Of a DNA stretch of 64,000 nucleotides, positions 35,758-45,282 are shown piece by piece. The notes beneath the pieces were generated by a model. The model saw only the letters and a list, made by a program, of their open reading frames with translations, did not search any database and was not told the origin of the DNA. Position 1 is the first letter of the stretch; every line of letters begins with the position of its first letter. The position numbers were made by a program, and so were the translations under genes. This DNA is from Nocardioides guangzhouensis. Its GTDB lineage: Bacteria > Actinomycetota > Actinomycetes > Propionibacteriales > Nocardioidaceae. The stretch is from NCBI RefSeq assembly GCF_004519545.1, contig NZ_SDKM01000006.1, positions 1 to 64,000 on the forward strand, given 5' to 3'.

Positions 35758-38229
35758 TCAGGCGAGCGGCGCCTTCAACGACACCCGTACGTCGTGCCGG
35801 TCGCCGGCCACGTCGACCTGCCAGGCCCCGGAGTCCAGCCACGCCCGGGTGACCGGCTCGTCGTGCCGGACGTAGGCCAGCCCGACCGCGGCCCGGACCG
35901 TGGCGCCCCACGCGGCGCTGGTCACCTGCCCGGCCGGGGTCCCGTCCCGCAGCACCAGCTCGCCGCCCCAGAGCATCGGGTCCGGGTCGTCGAGCACGAA
36001 CGAGACCAGGCGGCGGCGCGGGCCGGGCGAGCGCAGCCGCTCGCGGTGCTCCTCGAGCGCCGCCCGCCCCAGGAACGGCTTGTCGCCGGAGAGCGCGGTC
36101 GCGAACACCAGGCCGGCCTCGACCGGGGTGTAGTCGGGGGTCAGGTCGCGGCCGAACGCCCGGTAGCCCTTCTCCAGGCGCAGCGCCTCGATCGCGTAGT
36201 AGCCCGCGTCCACCAGGCCGTGCTCACTCCCGGTCGCGTGCAGCAGCGCGTGCACGCCGGTGGCGAATTCGACCGGCACCATCAGCTCCCAGCCCAGCTC
36301 CCCGACGTACGTCATCCGCGTGGCCCGGACCGTGGCCGGGCCCAGCCCGAGCTCCCGGCTGGTCGCGAACGGGAACGCCTCCTCGGACAGGTCCGCGTCC
36401 GTGAGCGGCCGGAGCAGGTCGCGGGAGCGGGGACCCATCACGCCGAGCACGGCGAACTGGGTGGTCACGTCGCGGACCCGGGCGTCGCAGCCGTCGGGCA
36501 GGTGGCGGCGGATCAGGTCCTGGTCGCGGACCGTGGTCGCCGAGCTGCTGACCAGCAGGAACTCCTGCTCGGCCACGCGGGTGACGGTGAGGTCCGACTC
36601 GTAGGCGCCGCGGGCGTTCAGCAGCGGGGTGTAGACCGCGCGCCCGGGCTCGACGTCCACGTCGTTGGCGCACACCCACTGGAGTGCCTCGAGCGCGCCC
36701 GGTCCGTCGACGACGTACTTCGAGAACGAGGTCTGGTCGAACACCGCCACCGCCTCGCGGGTGGCGCGGTGCTCCGCCGCGACCCACGGCACCCACGACG
36801 GCCGGGTCCAGGAGTACGTCAGCTCGGTGGACTCCCCCGGCGGCGCGAAGAAGTTCGGCCGCTCCCAGCCCATCTTCGAGCCGAAGCTCGAGCCCGCAGC
36901 GGCCAGTCGGTCGTGCAGCGGAGAGCACCGGAACGGCCGGGCAGTGCTCATCTCCTGGTTCGGCCAGGGCACCGCGTAGTGCAGGCCGAGCACCTCGGAG
37001 ACCCGCGCCCGCAGCCAGCGGTTGTTGCCCTGGAAGGCGCCGAACCGGCGGATGTCCACCGCCACCAGGTCCGAGGTCGGCTCTCCCGCGACCACCCACT
37101 CCGCCAGGGCGCGTCCGGCGCCGCCCGCGGAGGCGATGCCCACCGAGTTGAAGCCGGCGCCGACGAAGTAGCCGCGCAGGCCGGGCGCCTCCCCCATCAC
37201 GAACTGGTTGTCCGGGGTGAACGACTCGGGGCCGTTGTAGAACTTCCGGATCCCGGTCTCCGCCAGCGCCGGCACCCGGCGTACGGCCTCGTCCATGAGC
37301 ACGGCGAAGTGGTCCCAGTCCTCCTCGAGCAGCTGGAACTCGAACGGGTACGGCAGGTCGTCGGGGCTGCGCCAGGGCTTGGCCTCGGGCTCGAAGCCGC
37401 CGACCACGAGGCCGCCGACCTCCTCCTTGAAGTAGGTGTAGCCGTCCGGGTCCCGCAGCAGCGGCAGGTCGGGGTGCACGCCGTCGATCCCCTCGGTGAC
37501 CACGTAGAAGTGCTCGGCGGAGTGCAGCGGCACGGTGACGCCGAGGGGGTCGGCGAGCGCCTTGGCCCACTGGCCGGCGCAGTTGACCACCACCTCGGCC
37601 TCGACGGTCCCGGCGTCGGTGCGCACGCCGGTCACCCGCCGGCCGAACGGGCCCTCCGTGACGTCGACGCCGAGCACCCGCACGCGCTCCACCACCCGGG
37701 CACCGCCGGCCCGGGCGCCGCGGGCCAGCGCCATGGTGAGGTCGGTCGGGTTGACCTTGCCGTCGCCGGGGAGCCAGAGCGCGCCGCGCAGGTCCTCGAC
37801 CTGCATGACCGGCCATGCCTCCAGCGCCTCCTCGGGGCTGAGCAGCGCGCACTCCATGTCGTACGCCGCCGCGTTGGCCGCCGTACGCCGGAGCTGGACC
37901 AGGCGGTCCTCGGTGCGGGCCACGATCACGCCGCCCACCTGCTTGTAGCCGGTCGCCTGCCCGGTCTCCTCCTCCAGGCGGGCGTAGAGCTCCGCGGAGT
38001 ACTGCACCAGCCGGGTGCCGCTCTCGGTCGCCCGCAGCGGGCCGACCAGCCCGGCGGCGTGCCAGGTGGTGCCGCACGACAGCGTGCCCTGCTCCAGCAG
38101 CAGCACGTCGGTCCAGCCGTTCCGGACGAGGTGGTAGGCGGTCGAGGTCCCGATCACGCCGCCGCCGATGATCACCGCGCGGGCCCGGTCGGGCAGGGTC
38201 ACGCCGGAGCGGGACGGCTCAGTCGTCAC
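35758..38229 (-). CDS. FAD-dependent oxidoreductase/GcvT fusion (dimethylglycine or sarcosine dehydrogenase-like)
   Basis: An 823-residue N-demethylase-type protein. Residues 1-410 are a D-amino-acid-oxidase-fold flavoprotein with GGGVIG (22-27) and TTWHAAGL, where His57 corresponds to the histidine that carries FAD covalently in dimethylglycine dehydrogenase. Residues about 430-815 form the folate-binding GcvT-like domain (WLRARVSEVLGLHY, SKMGWERPNFFAPP, RLEKGYRAFGRDL). Such fusions oxidise an N-methyl group and pass formaldehyde to tetrahydrofolate. GTG 38229 overlaps the preceding kinase-like gene by 11 bases. Last gene of the permease-kinase-oxidase unit. The substrate is not known. Confidence 0.9.
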   Translation of the reverse strand: MTTEPSRSGVTLPDRARAVIIGGGVIGTSTAYHLVRNGWTDVLLLEQGTLSCGTTWHAAGLVGPLRATESGTRLVQYSAELYARLEEETGQATGYKQVGGVIVARTEDRLVQLRRTAANAAAYDMECALLSPEEALEAWPVMQVEDLRGALWLPGDGKVNPTDLTMALARGARAGGARVVERVRVLGVDVTEGPFGRRVTGVRTDAGTVEAEVVVNCAGQWAKALADPLGVTVPLHSAEHFYVVTEGIDGVHPDLPLLRDPDGYTYFKEEVGGLVVGGFEPEAKPWRSPDDLPYPFEFQLLEEDWDHFAVLMDEAVRRVPALAETGIRKFYNGPESFTPDNQFVMGEAPGLRGYFVGAGFNSVGIASAGGAGRALAEWVVAGEPTSDLVAVDIRRFGAFQGNNRWLRARVSEVLGLHYAVPWPNQEMSTARPFRCSPLHDRLAAAGSSFGSKMGWERPNFFAPPGESTELTYSWTRPSWVPWVAAEHRATREAVAVFDQTSFSKYVVDGPGALEALQWVCANDVDVEPGRAVYTPLLNARGAYESDLTVTRVAEQEFLLVSSSATTVRDQDLIRRHLPDGCDARVRDVTTQFAVLGVMGPRSRDLLRPLTDADLSEEAFPFATSRELGLGPATVRATRMTYVGELGWELMVPVEFATGVHALLHATGSEHGLVDAGYYAIEALRLEKGYRAFGRDLTPDYTPVEAGLVFATALSGDKPFLGRAALEEHRERLRSPGPRRRLVSFVLDDPDPMLWGGELVLRDGTPAGQVTSAAWGATVRAAVGLAYVRHDEPVTRAWLDSGAWQVDVAGDRHDVRVSLKAPLA

Positions 38230-39133
38230 GCACGACCTCCTCGAGAAGTCGTTCGAAGCGGGGGGAGGTGAAGGTCGCGGCCGCCTTGTCGAACCGCTCC
38301 TGCCCCCACGAGTCGAAGTCGAAGTCGAGGCTGCTGGCCGAGGCCTGGATGGCGCCCCACAGCGACCAGCCGTACTCCGAGACCAGCGACTGGAGCCGGA
38401 CCCGGGCGCGCAGGTGACGCAGCGGCTCGCCGAAGTACGCCGCCACCAGGGCATCGACGGTGTCCTCGTCGAGGTCGCACTCGGTGGCGGTGTTGCCGAG
38501 CTCGAAGCAGGCGTCGTTGTTGCCGGAGTACTCGTAGTCGATCAGCCAGATCCGCTCGCCGTCGTCGACGAAGTTGCCCGCCAGCAGGTCGTTGTTGCAG
38601 GGCACGGTCGGCGTGGCGCGGACCGCGAGCGCCCGGCGTACCCGCTGGAAGGAGTCGTCGAAGCCGGCGTAACCGTCGAAGAGGCGGTAGCCGCGCTCCC
38701 GCACGGTCGCGAGGTACGTCGCCTGGCGCCGGAACATGTCGAAGTCGCCGGTGAAGCGCGGTCCCGCGTGGAGCCGGCGGCAGGCGTCCGCGGCCCGGGC
38801 CAGGACCGCGGGGTCGGAGAACGAGTCGTTGTCGAGGGTGGTGCCGGTGAGGAAGCCGATCACCAGGCAGCCGAGGTCCGGGTGGTAGCTCACCACCGGA
38901 GCCCCGACGCCCGCCTCGGCGGCCGCTCCCGTGTTGTCGTGCTCGGCGTCGCGGTCGATCCCCAGCAGGGCCGCGTCGCCCCGGAACACCCGGACCACGT
39001 AGTCGCCCTCCGGTGTGGTGACGTGGAGGTTCTGGTTGGTCAGTCCGCCGGGGAGCTCCGCGACCGCGCGGGAACGGCCCTGCAAGACCGGGATCCGGTC
39101 CAGCAGGGCCGCCACCTCGTCCGCGAGCGGCAC
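38219..39133 (-). CDS. Choline/ethanolamine kinase-like phosphotransferase
   Basis: A 304-residue protein of the choline kinase/aminoglycoside phosphotransferase superfamily. The nucleotide-binding N-lobe (LPGGLTNQNLHVTTPEGDYVVRVF in two parts) and the catalytic loop CNNDLLAGNFVDDGERIWLIDY, followed by EYSGNNDACFELGN, match LicA-type choline kinases; the loop begins CNND rather than the common HND. It probably phosphorylates an amino alcohol. Starts at GTG 39133, nine bases after the permease stop, and overlaps the FAD/GcvT gene. Confidence 0.88.
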   Translation of the reverse strand: MPLADEVAALLDRIPVLQGRSRAVAELPGGLTNQNLHVTTPEGDYVVRVFRGDAALLGIDRDAEHDNTGAAAEAGVGAPVVSYHPDLGCLVIGFLTGTTLDNDSFSDPAVLARAADACRRLHAGPRFTGDFDMFRRQATYLATVRERGYRLFDGYAGFDDSFQRVRRALAVRATPTVPCNNDLLAGNFVDDGERIWLIDYEYSGNNDACFELGNTATECDLDEDTVDALVAAYFGEPLRHLRARVRLQSLVSEYGWSLWGAIQASASSLDFDFDSWGQERFDKAAATFTSPRFERLLEEVVRDD

Positions 39134-39142
39134 CCGTCGCCG

Positions 39143-40747
39143 TCAGTCGCCGAACGCCTCGACGACGGCCTCGTCGATCGTGTGCTTCGGGCCGGTGAAC
39201 CACTTCTTCGCCGACACGTTCCACCAGATGACCAGCAGGAGCAGGGCACCCAGCGTCACGATCGGCGCGTAGTTCACGAACTTCCACTCGAACTCGTCGC
39301 GGAACGGGTTCGCCGCCGGCGTGGTCGGCATCATCAGGTAGACCGACACGATCAGGATCTCGGCGACCGCGATCGGGTTCATCCACTTGTACTTCGCGCC
39401 GTTGTTCCACGAGCCGACGTCGAACTTGTCGCCGTGCCGCCAGCGCAGCCAGATCGGGATCGCGAACGCCAGGTAGAGGCCGATCACCGCGATCGAGGTG
39501 ACCGCGTAGAACGCCAGCGGCACCGGCGTGCCGTTGACGTCGACCTCGATCAGCGCCGGCAGGCTCAGGACCGCCGAGGCGACCCCGACCATGACCACGG
39601 CGTTGGCCGGGACCCGGGACGCGGTGAGCTTCTGCAGCGTCTTCGAGCCCGGGATCGCGCCGTCCCGGCTGAAAGCGAACGTCATCCGCGACGCCGACGT
39701 CATGCAGGACGTGGCGCAGAAGAACTGCGCGGACGCCGAGATGAACAGCACGAACGTCGCCCAGTTCTTCCCCAGCGCCTCGAGGAAGATCGGCTGGACG
39801 CCCAGGCCGGCCAGCGCGTTGTCCGGCTGCCCGTCCGCGGTGTCCGGGATCGCGAACACCACGCACAGCAGCAGGACGTAGCCGCCGAGCACGGAGTAGA
39901 GGATCGAGCGCCAGATGCCCTTGGCCGCCGCCGTCGACGCCGCGCCGGTCTCCTCGGACAGGTGGGCCGAGGCGTCGAAGCCGGTGATGGTGTACTGCGT
40001 GAGCAGGAAGCCGAACGGCACGATCGCGAACCAGAACGCGACGCTGGTGGTGCTGCCGTCGGCGTACCCGGAGTTGTTGAAGCGCTCCGTGAACACGTAG
40101 CTGAAGCTCTGGTGCTGGTCGGGGACCAGGATCAGCACGACCACGATGGCCGCGGCACCCACGACGTGCCACCACACCGACACGTTGTTCATGATCGCCA
40201 TGAGGTGGCCGCTGAAGATGTTGAGCACCGAGACCAGCGCCAGGACGATCACGAAGATGATGAACACCCGGGTCAGCGAGTAGTCCGCCGCGAACGACTC
40301 GGAGTAGGTGCTGATGGTCAGGTCGATGAACGTGGCGCACCCGTAGGACACACCGGCCGTCACCGCGACCAGGCCGATCAGGTTCAGCCAGCCGGTGAAG
40401 AAGCCGGCCGCCGGACCGCCGAGCTTGGAGGCCCACCAGTAGATCCCGCCCGAGGTGGGGTACGCCGAGACCAGCTCGGACATGGTGAAGCCGATGATCA
40501 GGATGAACAGGCCGAGGATCGGCCACGACCACGAGATCGAGATCGGGCCGCCGTTGTTGAAGCCGGCACCGAAGTTGGTGAAGCAGCCGGCGAGGATGGA
40601 GATGATCGAGAACGAGATAGCGAAGTTGGAGAATCCGGACCACGACCGGTTGAGCTCCTGCTTGTACCCGAGCTTGGCAAGGTGCTTCTCGTCGTCGGTG
40701 AGGTGCGGGACTTCGTGCTCTTCTACGTGTTCGTGTCCTTCGGGCAT
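39143..40747 (-). CDS. APC-family amino acid/amine permease
   Basis: A 534-residue transporter with about twelve hydrophobic segments and the APC pattern FSNFAISFSIISILAG near residue 35, SELVSAYPTSGGIYWWASKL near 80 and TQYTITGFDASAHLSEETG near 260. It resembles the GABA/choline/ethanolamine branch. ATG 40747 follows GAGAAGGTG. It opens the minus-strand operon with the kinase-like and FAD/GcvT genes and should import the compound degraded by this locus. Both termini are hydrophilic; the N-terminus is His/Glu-rich. Confidence 0.92.
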   Translation of the reverse strand: MPEGHEHVEEHEVPHLTDDEKHLAKLGYKQELNRSWSGFSNFAISFSIISILAGCFTNFGAGFNNGGPISISWSWPILGLFILIIGFTMSELVSAYPTSGGIYWWASKLGGPAAGFFTGWLNLIGLVAVTAGVSYGCATFIDLTISTYSESFAADYSLTRVFIIFVIVLALVSVLNIFSGHLMAIMNNVSVWWHVVGAAAIVVVLILVPDQHQSFSYVFTERFNNSGYADGSTTSVAFWFAIVPFGFLLTQYTITGFDASAHLSEETGAASTAAAKGIWRSILYSVLGGYVLLLCVVFAIPDTADGQPDNALAGLGVQPIFLEALGKNWATFVLFISASAQFFCATSCMTSASRMTFAFSRDGAIPGSKTLQKLTASRVPANAVVMVGVASAVLSLPALIEVDVNGTPVPLAFYAVTSIAVIGLYLAFAIPIWLRWRHGDKFDVGSWNNGAKYKWMNPIAVAEILIVSVYLMMPTTPAANPFRDEFEWKFVNYAPIVTLGALLLLVIWWNVSAKKWFTGPKHTIDEAVVEAFGD

Positions 40748-40785
40748 GTGGCACCTTCTCGGGATGCGGAGCAGCGATTGGTTGG

Positions 40786-40815
40786 AGGCTAGACCCGCCC
40801 GGATCGGCTTGTGAA
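40786..40815 (-). promoter_or_regulatory. Candidate promoter of the permease operon
   Basis: On the minus strand TTCACA (40815-40810), 18 bases, TAGCCT (40791-40786). The region up to the FadR-type gene also contains TGGT-N10-ACCA (about 40833-40850), a possible GntR-type half-site pair, and TTGACA at 40849-40854 on the plus strand. Confidence 0.35.
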
Positions 40816-40875
40816 GATGCGCGCCGAAATTGGTATGAACTCCGACCATTGACAGCCCAACGGGGTCGCCCGAGG

Positions 40876-41625
40876 ATGACTCACGTGATCCCTTCCCCGG
40901 ACGACGCGCACGACCTCACCCGCGCCGTGCTCCGTCCCGCCCGGGGCTACCACGCGTTCGAGGCGTGCGTGGAACAGCTGGCGACCACGATCCGGCTGGG
41001 GGTCTACCCGCGCGGGACGACCTTGCCGCCCGAGCGTGAGCTGGCCACCCGGCTCAACGTGTCGCGCTCGACGCTGCGCGAGGCGATGGCGGCACTGCGC
41101 CAGGCCGGACTGGTCGAGACCAGGCGCGGCCGTGGCGGGGGCACCGTGGTCACGCTCAAGCCGCGCACGCCGTCCGCCCGGGCCGCCTCCCGGCTCACCG
41201 CGGCCCAGCGCCAGGACTGGCTGGACGCCCTGGAGTTCCGCCGCATCGTCGAGCCGGGCGCCGCCGAGCTCGCTGCCGGCCAGCGCCTCGGCGACACCGG
41301 TCGGGCCCAGCTCGAAGCGGCCCACGCGGACGTGGTGGCAGCACGCAAGCCCGCGCAGCACCGGCAGGCCGACTCCCGGTTCCACCTCACCGTGGCCACG
41401 CTCACCGGGTCGCCGCGGGTGATCGAGGCGGTGACCTCGGTCCAGGCGACCCTGCACGAGATGCTGCTGGCGATCCCGGTCCTGGAGGCGAACATCGGAC
41501 ACTCGGACCGGCAGCACGCCGCGCTGGTCCGGGCCATCCTGGCCGGCGACCAGGAACGCGCCGGGCGCGTGATGACCGAGCACTGCGACGACACCGCCGC
41601 GCTGCTGCGCGGCCTGGTGGGCTGA
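40876..41625 (+). CDS. FadR-subfamily GntR regulator
   Basis: A 249-residue regulator: an N-terminal winged helix (LPPERELATRLNVSRSTLREAM near residue 47) and an all-helical FCD domain with metal-binding residues (LEFRRIVEPGAAELAA, HRQADSRFHLTVATL, HSDRQHAALVRAI). Divergently placed between the two operons of the amine locus and probably controls both. ATG 40876 was chosen with CGAGG close upstream; TTG 40849 and GTG 40885 are alternatives. Confidence 0.9.
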   Translation: MTHVIPSPDDAHDLTRAVLRPARGYHAFEACVEQLATTIRLGVYPRGTTLPPERELATRLNVSRSTLREAMAALRQAGLVETRRGRGGGTVVTLKPRTPSARAASRLTAAQRQDWLDALEFRRIVEPGAAELAAGQRLGDTGRAQLEAAHADVVAARKPAQHRQADSRFHLTVATLTGSPRVIEAVTSVQATLHEMLLAIPVLEANIGHSDRQHAALVRAILAGDQERAGRVMTEHCDDTAALLRGLVG

Positions 41626-41667
41626 CCCACCGACCGACCGACCGGACAGGCGACAGAGGGAGACACC

Positions 41668-43035
41668 GTGGCACCGCGCAACGACCGGCACCTGACCAGG
41701 GAGGAGCTCGTCTCCCTCATAGAGACGGGTGAGATCGACACCGTCATCGTCGCCTTCACCGACATGCAGGGCCGGCTCCAGGGCAAGCGGCTGCACGGGA
41801 GGTACTTCGTCGACGTGGTGCTGCACCACGGCACCGAGGGCTGCAACTACCTCCTCGCCGTCGACGTGGAGATGAACACTGTCGACGGCTACGCGATCTC
41901 CTCGTGGGACAAGGGCTACGGCGACATGGAGTTCGTCCTCGACGAGGACACCATCCGGCTGCTCACCCACCTCCCCGGCACCGCGATGGTGCAGTGCGAC
42001 CTGGTCTGGCCCGACCACTCCCCCGTGCTGCAGTCGCCCCGCGCCATGCTCCAGCAACAGCTCGACCGGGTGGCCGCGCGCGACTGGGTGGCGCTGGCCG
42101 GCACCGAGCTGGAGTTCATCGCCTTCGACACGTCGTACGAGGACGCCTCGGACCTCGGCTACCGCGACCTCACGCCGGTCAACCAGTACAACGTCGACTA
42201 CTCGATCCTCGGCACCTCGCGAGCCGAGCCGCTGCTGCGCGACATCCGCAACCACATGTACGCGGCCGGGATGGACGTGGAGGGCGCCAAGGGCGAGTGC
42301 AACTTCGGCCAGCACGAGGTCGGGTTCCTCTACAACGAGGCACTGGTGACCGCGGACAACCACGCGGTCTACAAGAACGCCGCCAAGGAGATCGCCGCCC
42401 AGCAGGGCCGCTCGATCACGTTCATGGCGAAGTACAACCAGCGCGAGGGCAGCTCCTGCCACATCCACCTGTCGCTGCGCGGCCGCGACGGCGACCTGGT
42501 GTTCTGGGACGACGACGCGGGCGAGCGGACTCCGCTCTACGACCAGTTCGTGGCGGGTGTGCTGGCGACCACCGCCGACTTCACGCTCCTCTACGCCCCG
42601 AACATCAACTCCTACAAGCGGTTCGCGGACGGCTCGTTCGCACCGACCACCATCGCCTGGGGGCTCGACAACCGCACCTGCGCGGTGCGGCTGGTCGGCC
42701 GGGGGGCCGGGGCCCGCATGGAGAACCGGGTGCCCGGGGCGGACGTCAACCCCTACCTCGCGCTCACCGCCATGCTGGCCGGCGGCCTGCACGGCATCGA
42801 GAACGAGCTTCCGCTCGAGGACGAGCTGGTCGGCAACGCCTACCACTCCGGCAAGGCCAAGGTGCCGCACACGATGCGCGAGGCACGTGACCGGTTCCAC
42901 TCCTCGGAGGTGGCCCGGGCGGCCCTCGGTGACGACGTGGTCGACCACTACGTCAACATGGCCGACGTCGAGCTCGCGGCGTACGACTCCACGGTCACCG
43001 ACTGGGAGCTGCGCCGCGGCTTCGAGCGACTCTGA
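41668..43035 (+). CDS. Glutamine synthetase-like gamma-glutamyl-amine ligase
   Basis: A 455-residue GS-fold ligase that should join glutamate to an amine with ATP. Residues expected for the metal and glutamate sites are seen in AGTELEFIAFD, GECNFGQHEVGFLY, REGSSCHIHLSL (the nucleotide/metal His), NSYKRFADGSFAPT and RMENRVPGADVNPYLAL. It is not the housekeeping GlnA: there is no adenylylation-site Tyr context and the neighbourhood is catabolic. PuuA and the Streptomyces GlnA3/GlnA4 enzymes are the closest known types. GTG 41668 follows GAGGGAG. Confidence 0.9.
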   Translation: MAPRNDRHLTREELVSLIETGEIDTVIVAFTDMQGRLQGKRLHGRYFVDVVLHHGTEGCNYLLAVDVEMNTVDGYAISSWDKGYGDMEFVLDEDTIRLLTHLPGTAMVQCDLVWPDHSPVLQSPRAMLQQQLDRVAARDWVALAGTELEFIAFDTSYEDASDLGYRDLTPVNQYNVDYSILGTSRAEPLLRDIRNHMYAAGMDVEGAKGECNFGQHEVGFLYNEALVTADNHAVYKNAAKEIAAQQGRSITFMAKYNQREGSSCHIHLSLRGRDGDLVFWDDDAGERTPLYDQFVAGVLATTADFTLLYAPNINSYKRFADGSFAPTTIAWGLDNRTCAVRLVGRGAGARMENRVPGADVNPYLALTAMLAGGLHGIENELPLEDELVGNAYHSGKAKVPHTMREARDRFHSSEVARAALGDDVVDHYVNMADVELAAYDSTVTDWELRRGFERL

Positions 43036-43072
43036 CCCACCCTCCCCCGGCACCTTCCCTGGAGCACCGTCC

Positions 43073-44431
43073 ATGACCGACACGTACACCGTGATCAACC
43101 CGGCGACGGCCACCCCCGTCACCGACGTCCCGCTCGCGGACGTCGCCGCCACCGACGCCGCGATCGAGGCCGCGCACGCAGCGTTCCTGCGCTGGCGCAC
43201 GATGGCCCCCGGCGACCGGGCCAATGTCCTGCGCCGGTTCGCCGCCGTGGTCGACGCGCACGTCGACGAGCTGGCCGAGCTCGAGGTCCGCAACGCCGGC
43301 CACACCTGGGGCAACGCCAGCTGGGAGGCCGGCAACGTCCGGGACTGCCTCAACTACTACTCCGCCGCGCCCGAGCGGCTCTTCGGCCGCCAGATCCCGG
43401 TTGCGGGCGGCGTCGACATCACCTTCCACGAGCCGCTCGGCGTGGTCGGCGTGATCGTGCCGTGGAACTTCCCGATGCCGATCGCCGGCTGGGGCTTCGC
43501 GCCCGCGCTGGCCGCCGGCAACGCGGTCGTGCTCAAGCCGGCCGAGCTGACCCCGCTCACCGCGGTCCGGATCGGCGAGCTCGCGCTCGAGGCCGGGCTC
43601 CCCGAGCACGTGCTCACGATCATCCCCGGCAAGGGCTCGGTGGTCGGCGAGCGCTTCGTCACCCACCCGCTGGTCCGCAAGGTCTGCTTCACCGGGTCCA
43701 CCGAGGTCGGGAAGCGGATCATGGCCGGCTGCGCCGAGCAGGTGAAGCGGGTGACCCTGGAGCTCGGCGGCAAGTCCGCGAACATCGTGTTCGCCGACGC
43801 CGACCTGGCTGCGGCGGCCGCCAGCGCGCCGTACGCCGTCTTCGACAACGCCGGCCAGGACTGCTGCGCGCGCTCGCGGATCCTCGTCGAGCGCTCGGCG
43901 TACGACGAGTTCCTGTCGCTGATGGAGCCGGCGGTGACCGGGATGCGGGTGCTGGACCCGTCCGACGAGTCCAGCGAGATGGGGCCGCTGATCTCGGCGC
44001 AGCAGAAGGACGCCGTGGAGGGCTACCTCGCCGACGTCGACGTGGCCTTCGCGGGCTCGACGCCGGGGGGCGACGGCTTCTGGGTGCCGCCGAGCGTGGT
44101 GCTCTCCGAGGACCCGCAGGAGCGGATCTGGCGCGAGGAGGTGTTCGGCCCGGTGGTCGCGGTGATGCCGTTCGACGACGAGGCGGACGCGGTGGCGCGC
44201 GCCAACGACACGGAGTACGGCCTCTCGGGGTCGATCTTCACCTCCGACCTCGGTCGCGGGCTCCGGGTGGCCCGCGCCGTCGAGGCCGGGAACCTCAGCG
44301 TGAACTCACACTCGTCGGTGCGCTACTGGACGCCGTTCGGCGGCTACAAGCAGTCCGGCCTCGGCCGCGAGCTCGGCCCGGACGCGCCGAACGCGTTCAC
44401 CGAGGAGAAGAACGTCTACATCGCCCACTGA
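43073..44431 (+). CDS. Aldehyde dehydrogenase
   Basis: NAD(P)-dependent aldehyde oxidation, 452 residues. The cofactor and catalytic motifs are PWNFPMPIAGWGFAPALAAG, KPAELTPLTA, FTGSTEVGK, the general base Glu in LELGGKSANI and the nucleophile in NAGQDCCARSR. The protein is shorter than many family members (about 480-500) at the N-terminus, which opens with YTVINPAT. Within the locus it would oxidise the aldehyde produced from the glutamylated amino alcohol, the PuuC role. ATG 43073 follows CTGGAG; 37 bases separate it from the ligase gene. Confidence 0.93.
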   Translation: MTDTYTVINPATATPVTDVPLADVAATDAAIEAAHAAFLRWRTMAPGDRANVLRRFAAVVDAHVDELAELEVRNAGHTWGNASWEAGNVRDCLNYYSAAPERLFGRQIPVAGGVDITFHEPLGVVGVIVPWNFPMPIAGWGFAPALAAGNAVVLKPAELTPLTAVRIGELALEAGLPEHVLTIIPGKGSVVGERFVTHPLVRKVCFTGSTEVGKRIMAGCAEQVKRVTLELGGKSANIVFADADLAAAAASAPYAVFDNAGQDCCARSRILVERSAYDEFLSLMEPAVTGMRVLDPSDESSEMGPLISAQQKDAVEGYLADVDVAFAGSTPGGDGFWVPPSVVLSEDPQERIWREEVFGPVVAVMPFDDEADAVARANDTEYGLSGSIFTSDLGRGLRVARAVEAGNLSVNSHSSVRYWTPFGGYKQSGLGRELGPDAPNAFTEEKNVYIAH

Positions 44432-44440
44432 CCCTTCGCC

Positions 44441-44478
44441 GCTGGTTGAGGAGGTCGCGCTGCGACCGTCTCGAAACC
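44441..44478. repeat. Second copy of the dispersed palindromic repeat
   Basis: Begins GCTGGTTGAGGAG and ends GTCTCGAAACC, the same ends as the element near 25.4 kb, with GGTCGC-GCT-GCGACC between them. It lies inside an operon, between the aldehyde dehydrogenase stop and the short-chain dehydrogenase start. Confidence 0.7.
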
Positions 44479-44502
44479 GAGGCAACCAGAAAGGACCCGC
44501 AC

Positions 44503-45282
44503 ATGGCAGGACGCATCCAGGGCAAGGTCGCCGTGGTCACCGGGGGCTGCTCCGGCATCGGGCTGGCGACCGTGCAGCGGTTCGTCGAGGAGGGCGCGAA
44601 GGTCGTCATCGGCGACATCGACGAGGAGCGCGGGCATGCGCTGGTCGGCCAGCTCGGCGGCACCGACATCGCGACGTTCGTGCAGGTCGACGTCACCGAC
44701 AAGGAGCAGGTCGAGGCGCTGTTCCGCACCGCGAAGGACACCTACGGCTCGGTCGACATCGCCTTCAACAACGCCGGCATCTCGCCGCCGGAGGACGACT
44801 CGATCCTCGACACCGACCTCGACGCGTGGCGGCGGGTGCAGGAGGTCAACCTCACCAGCGTCTACCTGTGCTGCAAGGCGGCCCTCCCCCACATGCTCGA
44901 GCAGCGCAGCGGGTCGATCATCAACACCGCATCGTTCGTCGCCGTGATGGGCGCGGCCACCTCGCAGATCTCCTACTCCGCCTCCAAGGGCGGCGTGTTG
45001 TCGATGAGTCGCGAGCTCGGTGTCCAGTTCGCGCGCGACGGCGTGCGGGTCAACGCGCTCTGCCCGGGCCCGGTGAACACGCCGCTGCTCCAGGAGCTGT
45101 TCGCCAAGGACCCCGAGCGGGCTGCCCGCCGGCTCGTGCACGTGCCCATGGGCCGGTTCGCGGAGCCGGAGGAGATGGCCAACGCCGTGCTGTTCCTCGC
45201 CTCCGACGAGTCCAGCTTCATCACCGCCAACACCTTCCTGGTCGACGGCGGCATCTCCGGCGCCTACGTCACACCGCTGTGA
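44503..45282 (+). CDS. Short-chain dehydrogenase/reductase
   Basis: A 259-residue classical SDR with TGGCSGIG for NAD binding, NNAGIS, the catalytic Ser in NTASFVAVMG, and YSASKGG holding the Tyr-x3-Lys pair. Automatic annotation would call it 3-oxoacyl-ACP reductase, but its place between an aldehyde dehydrogenase and a gamma-glutamyl hydrolase suggests oxidation of the alcohol group of a glutamylated amino alcohol. ATG 44503 follows AGAAAGGA. Its stop overlaps the next start (GTGA). Confidence 0.92.
   Translation: MAGRIQGKVAVVTGGCSGIGLATVQRFVEEGAKVVIGDIDEERGHALVGQLGGTDIATFVQVDVTDKEQVEALFRTAKDTYGSVDIAFNNAGISPPEDDSILDTDLDAWRRVQEVNLTSVYLCCKAALPHMLEQRSGSIINTASFVAVMGAATSQISYSASKGGVLSMSRELGVQFARDGVRVNALCPGPVNTPLLQELFAKDPERAARRLVHVPMGRFAEPEEMANAVLFLASDESSFITANTFLVDGGISGAYVTPL

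Noticed and set aside
41668-43035. Housekeeping glutamine synthetase
   Set aside because: Operon context and sequence type are those of PuuA/GlnA4-like amine ligases.
44503-45282. Fatty-acid-synthesis FabG
   Set aside because: The generic SDR motifs fit, but it is coupled to a gamma-glutamyl hydrolase in a catabolic operon; the biosynthetic fabG is at 62484-63188.
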